Source: Hypericum androsaemum | Taxonomy: Eukaryota > Streptophyta > Magnoliopsida > Malpighiales > Hypericaceae | Direction: 5' to 3' | Assembly: GCA_963995505.1 (NCBI GenBank) | Contig: OZ023187.1 | Location: 6,535,176-6,599,175, forward strand | Length of the DNA: 64,000 nt | Program-made: the position numbers and the translations under genes | In this document: one piece after another, positions 20,899 through 31,421 of the stretch | Layout: each line of letters starts with the position of its first letter | Position numbering within the stretch: position 1 is the stretch's first letter | The notes under the pieces: generated by a model | What the model was told of the DNA's origin: nothing | What the model saw: the letters and a program-made list of their open reading frames with translations, nothing else | The model's database searches: none

Positions 20899-22070
20899 TC
20901 TCTCTCTCTCTTTCTTAGAAAATTTAAGTTCGAATTGGATCGGATTGGTCTAGTACTGTTCTGAGACTTCTTAAGTAGACATTAACGCATGATTAGTGCA
21001 TGAGGTAGAACAACTTCTGGCTCATGCAGAGTTAACAATTTCATGACGGGGAAATAAGTCACAGATTTTTGCACTCCTCAGAGCTGCTCAACGGCTAAGG
21101 TACTTGTTTGCTCCTCTCGTGTGGAACCCATGATTTGATACGCATCTTCAAGTAAATTTTTTTAAACTTCTCGTATTCAGAATCAAGAGCTACGCTATTT
21201 AGGACAACAATGTTTTTTATATTCATAATCGTAATTCATGTCTCTTATCAACCAAGTTTCATTGGTATCTTCAGGTATATAGATTGCATGTCAGTTCGCA
21301 TGGCAAAAAAATTAGAGCAACCTTCGTGGGGGAAAGTCACAAAGAACCATTATTGTTAATTTCAGATTCTAAATCTATCAATGTTCCTACTTTTATAATT
21401 CGGTTCATTTATATTTTTCTCTTGGAAATCAAGAAAATTCAGCTACATTAGCCTAAATTAAAACAACCTCGGTTCGATTTATTTCTCTGCATTTATATGT
21501 TCGGGTCATTTTAGGGGTGACTATGGTTATATTCGAACTGGAAAACCAAAAATTATGATAACCAGATTCGAAACTATGGACAAGGTTTCAAAATCGGAGA
21601 TTTATGATTCCGGTTACAGATTCAAATTGTAGAACCAAAGATTTGGAACCGTACTCACCATCTTTCATTATTCAAAAATTATACTATTTATTTTCAATTC
21701 TCACTTAATATCTACAAGTATTCTCTTTAAATAAAGGTTAGAAAAATACATAAAGCTTTGATTACTTTTGAATTAAGAACACCTAACTTGTTTTTTCCCC
21801 CAAAAAAATTCTTAAAAAATTTTAAGAAGTAGAACATTGTAAAAGAAGTTCCAGAACCTATCTAAAAAAAATTTCAAGGATATAGTTCCAATTTTTCGTA
21901 ACTGCCAAAACCGTAGTAATTCATTTCATTTTCAAGTGATTGAGATCGTCTTCATACATGTAGAAATTTGCAAGCTATTACAGCCACCCAGAAGTTGTTT
22001 AAAGTAGTACATATGCATATAAACATGTGAAGCAAAAACTTCATAGAAAAAATCAACACTATGAATCTGA
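20899..22070. other. Intergenic DNA between the lamin-like gene and TFIIIA
   Basis: The first part is the promoter side of the lamin-like gene (minus strand), with a short CT tract at 20899-20912. Around 21513 a TAGGGGTGAC motif followed by repeated GAACTGGAAAACC/GATTCGAAAC words looks like one decayed end of a hAT-type element, but no matching partner end or target duplication is found. The rest is AT-rich without a gene. Confidence 0.45.
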
Positions 22071-22220
22071 TATGGTCATGGTGATTCTTCGTTCTCCATC
22101 GACTGAAACCGAGAATGGCATTCATTGTCACCGAAAGACGCTGATCATATGGCATGGTCATATGATGATTCTTCGTTCTCCATCGACTGAAACCAAGAAT
22201 GGCATTCATCGTCACTGGAA
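22071..22220. repeat. Partial tandem duplication of the last TFIIIA exon
   Basis: Bases 22154-22220 (the last codons of TFIIIA) and 22071-22136 (downstream of its stop) are near-identical copies, sharing for example GATTCTTCGTTCTCCATCGA, with an 83-bp offset. The second copy lies in the 3' UTR, so the end of the coding exon has been duplicated beyond the stop codon. Confidence 0.88.
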
Positions 22221-24310
22221 GGTGCAGTGACCCTCTTGCGTACGAGCGCATCCACGGTCGGGCATTCTCTCTTCTTCCCTCCTCTTGGTCTTGATCTGAA
22301 TTGCTCATCAAGCTCTTCAAAATTACCCTGAATTCAGCAATTAAATGTAAGTAACTAATGAATCCCCTCGCGGTAAAGAGCAAGGGACAATGCACAGATA
22401 GCCTGAGAGAGATTCAGAGGATGCAACAGCAGACTTACAGAATACAAGACATGGCAACCAGATTTTTCATGCCTATCTCTCACGTGCTTGTAGGAGAATC
22501 TCATTCCACAACCGGTAAAGCCACACGCAAAAGGTCTGGAGTCGAGATGCACTGCTTTTATGTGCTTTTTAAGATTTGTTTGCTGTACAATATCATATCA
22601 GTTTGTGAATCAAAAACCAACTAACAGGAATACGTCCACTAGAAAAATATAGGAGTTGGTATCCTTCAAATGTGAAGTTAAATTTACCAACTTACCGTTG
22701 CAAACGTGCAGCTACAATCCTCGAAATCACATTTAATTTTCTCGCTTGGTCCACCATCAGGTTCGTGGCTGCGGAGATGTCTTGCGATGCTCTTTTTTGA
22801 TAGCTTCGACCCACAAATCTTGCAAGTGGAGTGCTGATGACATGTCTGGACATGGTCTCGTAGGCATTTTTCATTGGAAAACTGTTGCAAGCATCCTGGC
22901 TCCAGACACATAGCCTCTACTGAATCAAGCTTAACTGCATTCATAATAGCAGAAGTCAGGCCAAGTACATTGGTAACCACATATTGGTCCTAGCTAGTCA
23001 GGATGGTTTGTTTATAGAAGAAAGTCTCCAGATCACAGATATACCCGATGATAGGTAAAATGAAGAGCAACAAACAGAGGCAAATGAACTTGCCATGAGA
23101 TCTGTTGTGCGTTAGCAGCTTTGAATGATATCTGAACACCTTGCCACATCCAGGCTCTTGGCAAGCAAATTCCTTAAGATTGTCGACCTTATCGGAGGTG
23201 GAGGTCTCACTATGAAACTCTGAAACATGTCTTTTCATATTGGCTTGAAATGCAAACTCACTTTTGCAATCCTCAAATGGGCACTTGAACAGTTTCCCCT
23301 TGTGCTGAAGAAGATGCCGATTCAAGTGGTCTTTCCTTCGATAACTGGCATGACAATCATCAACAGAGCATGCATACGGCCTCTACAATAACAGATAGGG
23401 CAGAATTTAGAAAATAAATAGGATGCAATTAATTTAACACCTCCACAGCACTAACACAGAAAGCCCTCAAACCTCAAGTTCAACAAGCGTGACAGAGGCT
23501 CGCTTGATGGAGCTTCTCAGGAGGTCTCCCAACCTGATACTAGTCCATTCAAGTCCGAAAGCACAGCCTCTTGCATTTTGGAGTTCTTTGTCCGGGATCC
23601 AATGCATCACGCGATGTACATCCATTGTTTCAAATATATAGGATAGAATCCCTGCAAGATTGCAAATTTCAATACCAGACTTTCACATAAATACACGTCA
23701 CCATTGCCAGCATCAATTTTAAGAGACACAACCAAGCCACAGCGATGCTAGAAAAGGCTTAACAATATAAATCTGTACGGAATAGACCTCGGACGAATGA
23801 CTTTGCATGTGCTGTCTCAAATGGGCGGGCTTCTTGAAACTAATGCCACACTCTTGGCAAGTAGTGGACTTCACTCGATTTTCTTCCTCGTCCTCGACAC
23901 TCTCCCCCCTCTGGGCCATCTCTTCCTGAATAAAACATCACACCAACAACACAACATGAGCAACTCTACGACACACAGAGCACGAATACAAATCAAAAGG
24001 GCTTTTCCCTTTCCACTAAAGCAATCATCTTTGGACTTGAAAAAAGCTAAACAGCTCAGAAACCTAGTTTCCAATAAACCCGAGAGAGCCCCATCTCACA
24101 CACGAGCCGAACAAACCCAAATCCATGCCAAAATCAAACAAACAAAAAAAACCCAGAAACGAAAAAGTTCTAGAGAGAGAGAGACAGAGAGACCTGATGG
24201 TCGGAGAGGAGGTGAGAGGTGAGAAGGGACTTCTTGGAACGGGAAATACCACAGAAGTCGCAATAGTAGCGCCTTATGTCCCTGAATATGGGACCCACCA
24301 CCTTCTCCAT
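22145..24310 (-). CDS. TFIIIA: Transcription factor IIIA, C2H2 zinc-finger protein
   Basis: Minus-strand coding exons: 24194-24310, 23788-23925, 23094-23382, 22696-22934, 22439-22582, 22145-22327. The total is 1110 nt, 369 residues. Successive C2H2 fingers follow the plant TFIIIA order: [116 protein letters not shown] and [17 protein letters not shown]. The C-terminus [11 protein letters not shown] and LVRKRVTAP also match the family. TFIIIA binds the 5S rRNA gene internal promoter, recruits RNA polymerase III, and also binds 5S rRNA. Intron 2 contains the 5S-mimic alternative exon (23473-23651). Intron 3 starts with GC instead of GT (23092-23093). The last exon has a duplicated copy beyond the stop. 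Confidence 0.96.
23473..23651 (-). ncRNA. P5SM: 5S rRNA mimic alternative exon of TFIIIA
   Basis: Inside TFIIIA intron 2 on the minus strand, the 5S-like core (about 23505-23623) contains in order the landmarks of plant 5S rRNA: GGATCCC, AGAACTCC, GTGCTT, ACTAG, and a block GGGAGACCTCCTGAGAAG that matches the 5S GGGTGACCTCCTGGGAAG. It is bounded by a plausible acceptor (CTTGCAG, just before 23651) and donor (GAG then GTTTGAG, after 23473). The exon would be 179 nt, not a multiple of three, so its inclusion shifts the frame and should trigger nonsense-mediated decay. This matches the known plant 5S rRNA mimic. In land plants, ribosomal protein L5 binds it and promotes skipping, linking TFIIIA output to the L5/5S balance. 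Confidence 0.93.
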
Positions 24311-24410
24311 CGAGGACCCAACTCCCAAACTCTTTGAACAAAGTAGGGAGACAGAGAGAGGGCGCCGCGAGGGAAGGGAATAACCTAGTAGTTCCTTTCG
24401 TTGTGAGAGT

Positions 24411-24419
24411 CTATATAGA
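24411..24419 (-). promoter_or_regulatory. Probable TATA box of TFIIIA
   Basis: CTATATAGA within a short palindrome, about 100 bp upstream of the TFIIIA start codon on the minus strand. The spacing leaves room for a 5' UTR of about 70 nt. Confidence 0.55.
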
Positions 24420-24420
24420 C

Positions 24421-27060
24421 AAAGCGGGAGAGGCTTCATGGGATTTACAAGCCCAGCCATTTATTTAAAGCAGCAGGCCTCGGGGATTTTTAAGCCCACC
24501 CATTTATATTTATTCAGAGAACCGCAAAGATCCAGACCAAACCGAAATTTTCTAATAGCTTAATTTTCGATGCACTTTTTTTTTTTCCATTTTTGCGGTT
24601 ATCTATTCAACATGATTTTTCTAGTCTTCGGTTCTGGATTAGGTTGTAACTATTTTTTTTGTTTGATTCTAGTCCGGATCCAGAGCTTAATCGTCGGAAT
24701 AGTTCGAATATATTTCCTCTCATCTTTTCGGTTCTCAGTTTCTATGTTTGTATTGGTTTAGTCTAGTTCGGAATCACCACCCCTACGTGTTCATTTATGT
24801 TTCTCCGACCAAACCACATAACAAATAAATCAATTATTACAAAATTATTTTAGTTTAATTATATGTCTTGAATTAAAGTCTGAGAAATAAAACTGTATTA
24901 AAATTTGGCAGTAAGATTTTTACCACTATTTGTGATGTAATTTGAATTTATATTAGTCCAACTTATTATATATATATACACGAATAGATATATATGCCCA
25001 AACAAAAATTTATGATGTTTGTGCTTTTGGATTTGTGCGCATGTATTTGGATTTGTTTGAAATTTGCCCAGAATTTTGAAATAGTTATTTTAAAAAATTG
25101 CTTTTTTTTAAACTAAAAAATTGCTTTCAGTATTAGCTATTTGGTCGATATTTTATTGAAGATATTTTCAATTTATTGAGTTGAATAAGAATCTTATGTT
25201 CTTAAACAACATGTAATTCAAATGTTCCGTAAAAAGGTTAAAAATAATAATTTGTTGAACATTTGAGAATGGAATGATGATTACAAAGTCTTAATGATAA
25301 GGAATTTAATCCAATATATGCTTCTTGTCAAAACACGAATGAGTGGGAGTAAGAACAAAAATTTTGGACTTTGAGGGTAATGTATAGATAATTAATATCT
25401 TGACTTATCAAAAGGCTATCGACAAAAGAGTTGTCAATTTTAAGAAAATTCAAAGTTTATCTATATATATATATAGACTTAACTCTAGATTTGGAGGTCG
25501 GATATTAAACCTAACTTATATAACATATGAATTTTTTGTTTGAAATCTTGAATGAGAATCTGCATGGGTAAATCGTAACGCTTCGTGATCCGATTGACTG
25601 TCTTCACAAATTAACACGGGTCTTTTCTAGCTTGTTTTGTTTTCAAAATGTGTGCCAGAAAAAAGGTATCACATAAATGTTGTATATTATTATTCGAAGA
25701 TACACATAATGTAATATAAATTCAATCACATGTTTGAGGTTGGATACCTCTTACCGTAATTTGGGAAATGGCAACCTCGATTCCGGTCTGGTCAAACCGG
25801 TAGGCGGGGCCGTAACGGTTCGACCAGACCTGGACCAACCCGAGGCCCAATTAGGTTGGACCATGGATAGCAGAGTCAACGAGGCAAGAGGGCGGAGTAT
25901 GGGATGGTTCACAGAGGATTATTTCTCTCGGTGTGTTTATCCATTACACATACTAGGAAAAAAGAGAATTCTCAACAACAAAAAAAGATAGGAAAAAAGA
26001 GAAAAGTAACAAAGTACGATAGACGTGGGTGGGGTGTAGGGTCTCTTTCCAGATTTAGATAAAGGAAAAGAGAAGAAAGCTCCAAATCTGGAAACTATTT
26101 TAATTAGAAAAAAAATCAGAAAGAGCGGATGATTAATATTAAAGAAGTTCAACAAGTGTCGAAATTGCCTAGATATCAACTGTATTTAATATTTTTGTTT
26201 TTTAATCTAATCTAGTAATACTTGACACAATATTATTCGATAAAAATATGAATTTTTTAATTTTTTATTCTCTATAAATTGAGCATAATATTTTCAATTC
26301 GTACATAGTTTAATTTTTTAATTCTCTATAAAAATTCGTATAAATAATACTTGTATGTAGATAAGAGAGAAATTAATTGTTATTTGGTGACCTGGATTCA
26401 ACCGGATCACTGCTAGGGATAGTCTAAGAGAGAGATATGGGTGCCCTATGAATCACCCGAAAAATAGTGATGTTTCGACGTGTCAAACTCTTTGGTGAGT
26501 AAGATGGTGAAATGTCAGTGCGTCAATTCTCACCCTTGGCAAAATTGAAAACTTTTCTTAGAAAAAAAAGAAACAAAGCTTATGTTTGTCCAAAATCCTG
26601 AAGATTTGGTCACCGGCCTAAATTTTATTCGACCGAGAAAAGAACTCTTTATCTCTGATAATTGTCCGAGTCGTGAATTGATCTACTCGAAAAATTACAA
26701 AAAATGTGTCAAATTGTTAAACTACATTGTATTGAAATGTACTTTCCCATAAACGAAAGAAACCAGAAATATACACCTTCCTCCTCATTTCCAATCCCTC
26801 GAAGATCACAAAAACAACCCACCTCTCTCTCTCTCTCTTTTCACGCCATTTTCCCCCTCCCCATCTCCTAAAGCCACAAACTTTCCTACAAAACTGTCTC
26901 AAAGTTGCTCACTTTTTGTTTGGGTAATGAAACCAGGCCCCAGTACCCTTCGTTCCGTTCAAATCCAATGCTAATCAAATAAAGGTAGCGACTTGGTACC
27001 AGAAACGAGGACCCTTTTGGGAGACCGAGGTGGGTTTTTGGTGGTTTTCTTTTCTACGTT
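24421..27060. other. Intergenic DNA, promoter side of TFIIIA and of the SnRK1 beta gene
   Basis: AT-rich sequence with no supported gene. Decayed repeat pieces are likely near 24515-24785, which has GGTTCGG/AACCGA-type words and a CACCACCCCTA end resembling a hAT terminus without a partner. Near 25780-25870 there is a GC-rich stretch in otherwise AT-rich DNA. The last 200 bp are the likely 5' UTR and promoter of the SnRK1 beta gene, with a CT tract at about 26822-26841. Confidence 0.45.
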
Positions 27061-30000
27061 ATGGGGAACGCAAGCGGGAGAGAGGGAGGGGTAGTGGAGG
27101 ACGGATCCAACGGCGACGGCGACGATTTGGGGATGATGAGGTCGGCTTCCCGCTCCGATCCGCCGCCTCCCGGAGGCGCCCTGTCGTCGGAGTCGATGGC
27201 GATAAACAGCGGCAACAACGAAGGCGGGTACTTTGGCAGCCATCCTAGTGCTCCTCCTCTGACCCCGTCACGCTCCAATTCCCCTCTTTTATTCGCTCCT
27301 CAGGTTCTTTGTTTCCTCTGTCCTTTATGTTGGCGTTGGTCTGTTGTTAGTGGTTCTTTTTTTCGGGGAATCAGCCTCCTCGTTGTACTCGTAGGGCTAG
27401 TGATACAGATAGAGCGCGGGTTTTTCCCACTGGGTTTTATCCCGAGAGTGTTTTGCTGAGTTCGACCGCCGCAAACTCGAAAGAGGGGATTCCGCGCCAA
27501 GTAGTAGACATCACAATGATAAGGTACAAGTAGTAGACATCACAATGATAAGGTAGAGGGACCTTTAGCTAGGAGGCTGGATTGCGGGTATGATGTTCAT
27601 TGTGTTTTATTTTCGTATGTATATATAGGGGCTTGCCCCTCCATTTTCACAGAAAAGGTGGTGCTTTTTGATGCTTTGGTTGTGGCGGGGTGTTGTGTTA
27701 TGTGCGGTTTGTTGGGTTTAAAGAGTGGTACGCGCTGTTGGTGATGGAGGTGTTGTTTCAACCCGAGAGATTCGGTGGTTAGTTGGGGATGTGAGATGGT
27801 TTGTTATCGAAGTAGCTGTGGGTTTTGCGTATGGCAGTCTTGGTGCTTACCGTGGATTGAATGTGCGGGTGTGCAATGCCAATTAGGGACCGCACTTCTG
27901 TAAAATGATGAGATGAATAGGACTGCATAGAAATCCGGGATAGTGACGGTTAAATTTGAGAGCCTCGAAGGGGATTTGAGGGTGAAGTTTGTGAATCTAG
28001 GGTATGTAGTGCTTCACAGGTTTTTTTTAAAGACCTCGGCGATCTCTTGCTTATTGTCGCTCCTGTTGCGATCTCGGTGATCTCTGTGTTGATAACTTCC
28101 ATAACTTAAACGATATTTTTTCACGGGAGGGATTGTTTAAGGGCATTTCTGAAGCTATCTCGCAATGGAATATGAGAAACTGATGCATGAAGTTTTTAGG
28201 CCTTGACATACTTTGGATTGTCTGATCAGAATTGTCTTCCTATCTAGCATGGTCTTGGTCATATAAAGTATTTCAGATATTGGTTTCTTTGGATTAAGAA
28301 GAGAAGCGGGAAAAGAGATATAAAAGCACCAAAATGCTGAGGTTCTGGATATGGCTGTATAAGTTGAAGTGCTAGCTTTGTATGTCGTTCTTAGTGTCTT
28401 CTCTATATATGTGGATTATTTAAGAACATATAGTTCCGACTACTTATAACATATCCCTAGTCTGATGGTGTAATTTAGTGGAGAAGTCACTACCCTGTGG
28501 ATCTGGCGGTTGTCCTTAATCCTAAAACAAAGAGCGAGCTCAATTTACAAAACGAGATAGGAAGATGAGAAAAACGGAAAAATACTTATGTGATGCTTGG
28601 TGATATTGGCCTGTGAGAGGAAGTATCATCCATGTATGAGCTTTGTTCCTCTTTGAAATGCATACGTCTCATAGTGGATATACATGGGCAGCATTCTGTT
28701 TAGTATCGATAATTAGCATTTGTTATAGTCTTTTAGCTCTTGTTCTGTTTCTCTTACGTGTATGTATGCAATTTCAAATGTGCATGTTCTCTCCAAAAAA
28801 GCAATTATTTTCTGAATTCATGGTCAAAAGTTTATTACTTCGGCTCGTGGTCTTGCTTGGGAGTTTGCATCAAAACTTCGTCAAGAATGATATGAGACTT
28901 TGGAAGCACGTAGTTTGATATCGTTGTTCAACGCTTGTGCAAATTAGATCCGTCAATATTGTATCTTTCTGTGTAAATGAGAAACTCCCAGCTGCTGCCC
29001 CTCTGTCTAACAGGCAGTTTCTCGGTGTGTTTTTCAGATGCCTGTAGCTCCTTTGCCAATGTACAATGGACCATCCTTTTCAAATCCAATGTGGCAGAAT
29101 GACTCACAAGGTGTTGCTGATGCTTCTCCCGAGCAAGGTATACCCACCATTATCACCTGGAACTATGGTGGTAATAATGTGGCAGTTGAAGGATCATGGG
29201 ATAACTGGACGTCAAGGTATGCCTAGTTCTAGCTAGTAAGTTTTGTAGGCTAGCAGAAAGACTTGTGTGTATGTCCATGCTCAGAAAATTACGTGATAGG
29301 TGACATATTTGTCGCTGCTTGTTGCAGAAAGCAATTGCAAAGATCTGGGAAGGACCATTCACTGCTGCTGGTGCTCCAATCTGGCATATACCATTATAAG
29401 TTTCTTGTGGATGGTGAGTGGAGATATGCCGCGGATCTTCCTTTTCTGGTGGATGAAAGGGGTCAAGTTTGTAATATCCTTGATGTCAACGTAAGTAATG
29501 TTTCATGAACCTTCATTTCCGTCTCTTAACCAACTTGAGTGTGTATTCTTTAAGCAATTTGATCTGAGTTCGAGCTGTCTAAATTGCAATCCCAAACAAG
29601 AAACATAATTTTTTACCGGACCAGGATTTAGTCTTTAAATGATGCAACTTTGGGTTGTTCTTCGGGACCATCTGTCTTTAGAAAAAGTGGTTTTGCAAAT
29701 AAATGTGCAAAACTGAGCATGTGACGATGATGATTTTTGAGTCAGCATCGATGCTCTACGAGCAGCTGGCTGAGTGTCTTAGTTCCGAATCCTTTTTTTT
29801 TAATAGACATCGCCTTTCCTCAGTGGATGTATTATCATCTATTGTCTAATGCCACCACCAAAATCAACCTGCAATGCGTAATGTGTTTCCTTTCGTGTCG
29901 ACCTTTGTGGTCGTTTGGTGTTAACTTGAGAGTGGATGAAGAGTTCCAGCATCCTTTGGACTGGCACCAAAATTGTTTAATTCCGCTAACTTGCTTCAAT

Positions 30001-30337
30001 GATCGCTATGCAGGATTATGTACCAGAAAACCCAGAAAGTGTTGCTGAATTTGAGGCCCCGCTATCCCCAGACTCTACTTACGGTCAGACATTCCCATCC
30101 GATGAGGATTTTGCAAAGGAGCCCTTAGCGGTTCCACCTCAGCTCCATCTAACTGTTCTTGACATGGAGAATCCAGAAGGAGCTTCTTCTTCTTCATCCC
30201 AGCCTCAACATGTCGTGCTTAACCACCTTTTCATCGAGAAAGGATGGGCTTCCCAGTCTATAGTAGCCTTGGGAATGACGCACCGGTTCCAGTCCAAGTA
30301 TGTTACTGTCGTTCTGTACAAGCCTCTCACAAGGTAG
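27061..30337 (+). CDS. SnRK1 (SNF1-related kinase) beta regulatory subunit, AKINbeta type
   Basis: Exons 27061-27303, 29038-29216, 29328-29490 and 30014-30337 join in phase (909 nt, 302 residues). The protein starts MGNASGRE, a good N-myristoylation signal, followed by a Ser/Pro-rich variable region. A family 48 carbohydrate-binding / AMPK glycogen-binding domain follows (TWNYGGNNVAVEGSWDNWTSR, then GIYHYKFLVDGEWRYA). The C-terminal ASC domain (from about PPQLHLTVL to VVLNHLFIEKGWA and YVTVVLYKPLTR) binds the kinase and gamma subunits. The subunit scaffolds and localises the SnRK1 complex, which controls the response to low energy. Having both a long N-terminus and the CBM makes it beta1/beta2-like rather than the short beta3. 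Intron 1 is long (1734 bp). Confidence 0.95.
27498..27555 (+). repeat. 29-bp tandem duplication in SnRK1 beta intron 1
   Basis: Two exact adjacent copies, 27498-27526 and 27527-27555, each beginning CAAGTAGTAGACATCACAAT. The intron also holds GGGGCTTGCCCCTCCAT (about 27628-27644), a motif that recurs at about 59508. Confidence 0.92.
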
Positions 30338-31045
30338 TCCCTCCTTTCCTATTTCCTTCTCGTGTTCCCATGTCTGTAAAGGATCGTGGTCTTGCCGAGT
30401 CATCCAAATCCACAGACTTCTTAACTACCACACTGTGTTTAACCTGCTCGATCTCAAGCCCTGTTGGACTGAATGCACCGTCAGTCATGCGTCCGCGCAG
30501 TTGTCTTCGCCAAGACCAGTTTGTTGTATTCTTCAGCCTCGTTATGTGAGAAGGGAAGTGAACAAGACCAGTTTCCAGATGACACTTGTAGCGTTTCGAT
30601 ACCGTGGACCGGAAGCCTTCTTCTCTTCCAATGACCCTTGATGTGTTATATCCACGGTATGATGGAACGTTGACAGTCTCTCTGCAATTCTCTGAGTGCA
30701 CCAATAAAAAGGAACTCCAAAATGATATGGTAAATTGTAGTTGAATCTTTTAGGTTTAACCCTTTGGAGGTTCTCTCTTTTTCTTCTCAAGTTTTTAACG
30801 TTTGAACCATATTTCTATATTGCAATCTCAAAGCCTTTGTTTGGTTAGGGTTGGAATACTTATCCCACGCTTAATTCAAGTTCGAGCCGGGTAAAACTTT
30901 TTAAGTAGCGAATTCTCCAGCTTAACTTTATGGCATTGGAAAACTAGAAGCCCTCCTTTTTAGACGGATTCTCTCGGAGAAAAGATATAAAAAAAAATTT
31001 CTCGTCTTTGAGTAAATTTTTTCAAATTGTATTTTTTTTTCCTAA
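30338..31045 (+). other. 3' UTR of the SnRK1 beta gene and flank
   Basis: Sequence after the stop codon is probably 3' UTR. An AATAAA polyadenylation signal at 30703-30708 is well placed. Nothing coding is seen in the remainder. Confidence 0.5.
30703..30708 (+). terminator. Polyadenylation signal AATAAA
   Basis: Canonical AATAAA about 370 bp after the SnRK1 beta stop codon, the first such hexamer downstream on this strand that I noticed. Confidence 0.45.
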
Positions 31046-31421
31046 TAGATACGCCATAATGTTGTAACAAGTCGCATAGCTTTTTATTTCAGATGTTGGA
31101 ACACCATATTTCCATGCTTGTGTAGTGGAGATAGAGATGTGTAGAAAACCTGAAATCCAATGCGTTTGAGGGAGACTATAACACGCCAAAAAATATACGT
31201 GTTAGTCTATAGAGATAATTAGTCAGATTACGGGACTTTACATCACCAAGTAGTACGCCATAATGTTGTAACAAGCAGCATAACTTTTTATTTCATAAGA
31301 AAATGGCACACCATATTCATGACTTCTTCCCTAAAATGCCTCCGCCCTACTACTTTTATTTCCATGCTTGTGTACTAAAGATAGAGATAGGTAGAACACC
31401 AAAAACCCAATGCGTTCGAGT
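31046..31421 (+). repeat. Diverged direct duplication with an internal insertion
   Basis: The copies at about 31046-31166 and 31249-31421 share TACGCCATAATGTTGTAACA, TTTCCATGCTTGTGTA and CCAATGCGTT blocks in the same order. The second copy is about 50 bp longer. The origin is unclear and no terminal features are seen. Confidence 0.8.

Noticed and set aside
21513..21660. A further hAT element starting TAGGGGTGAC
   Set aside because: No partner terminus with matching 8-bp duplication was found. The CACCACCCCTA near 24774 has different flanks, and a pairing would enclose TFIIIA.
23797..24222. 141-codon plus-strand frame
   Set aside because: Antisense to TFIIIA exons 1 and 2, with no independent support.
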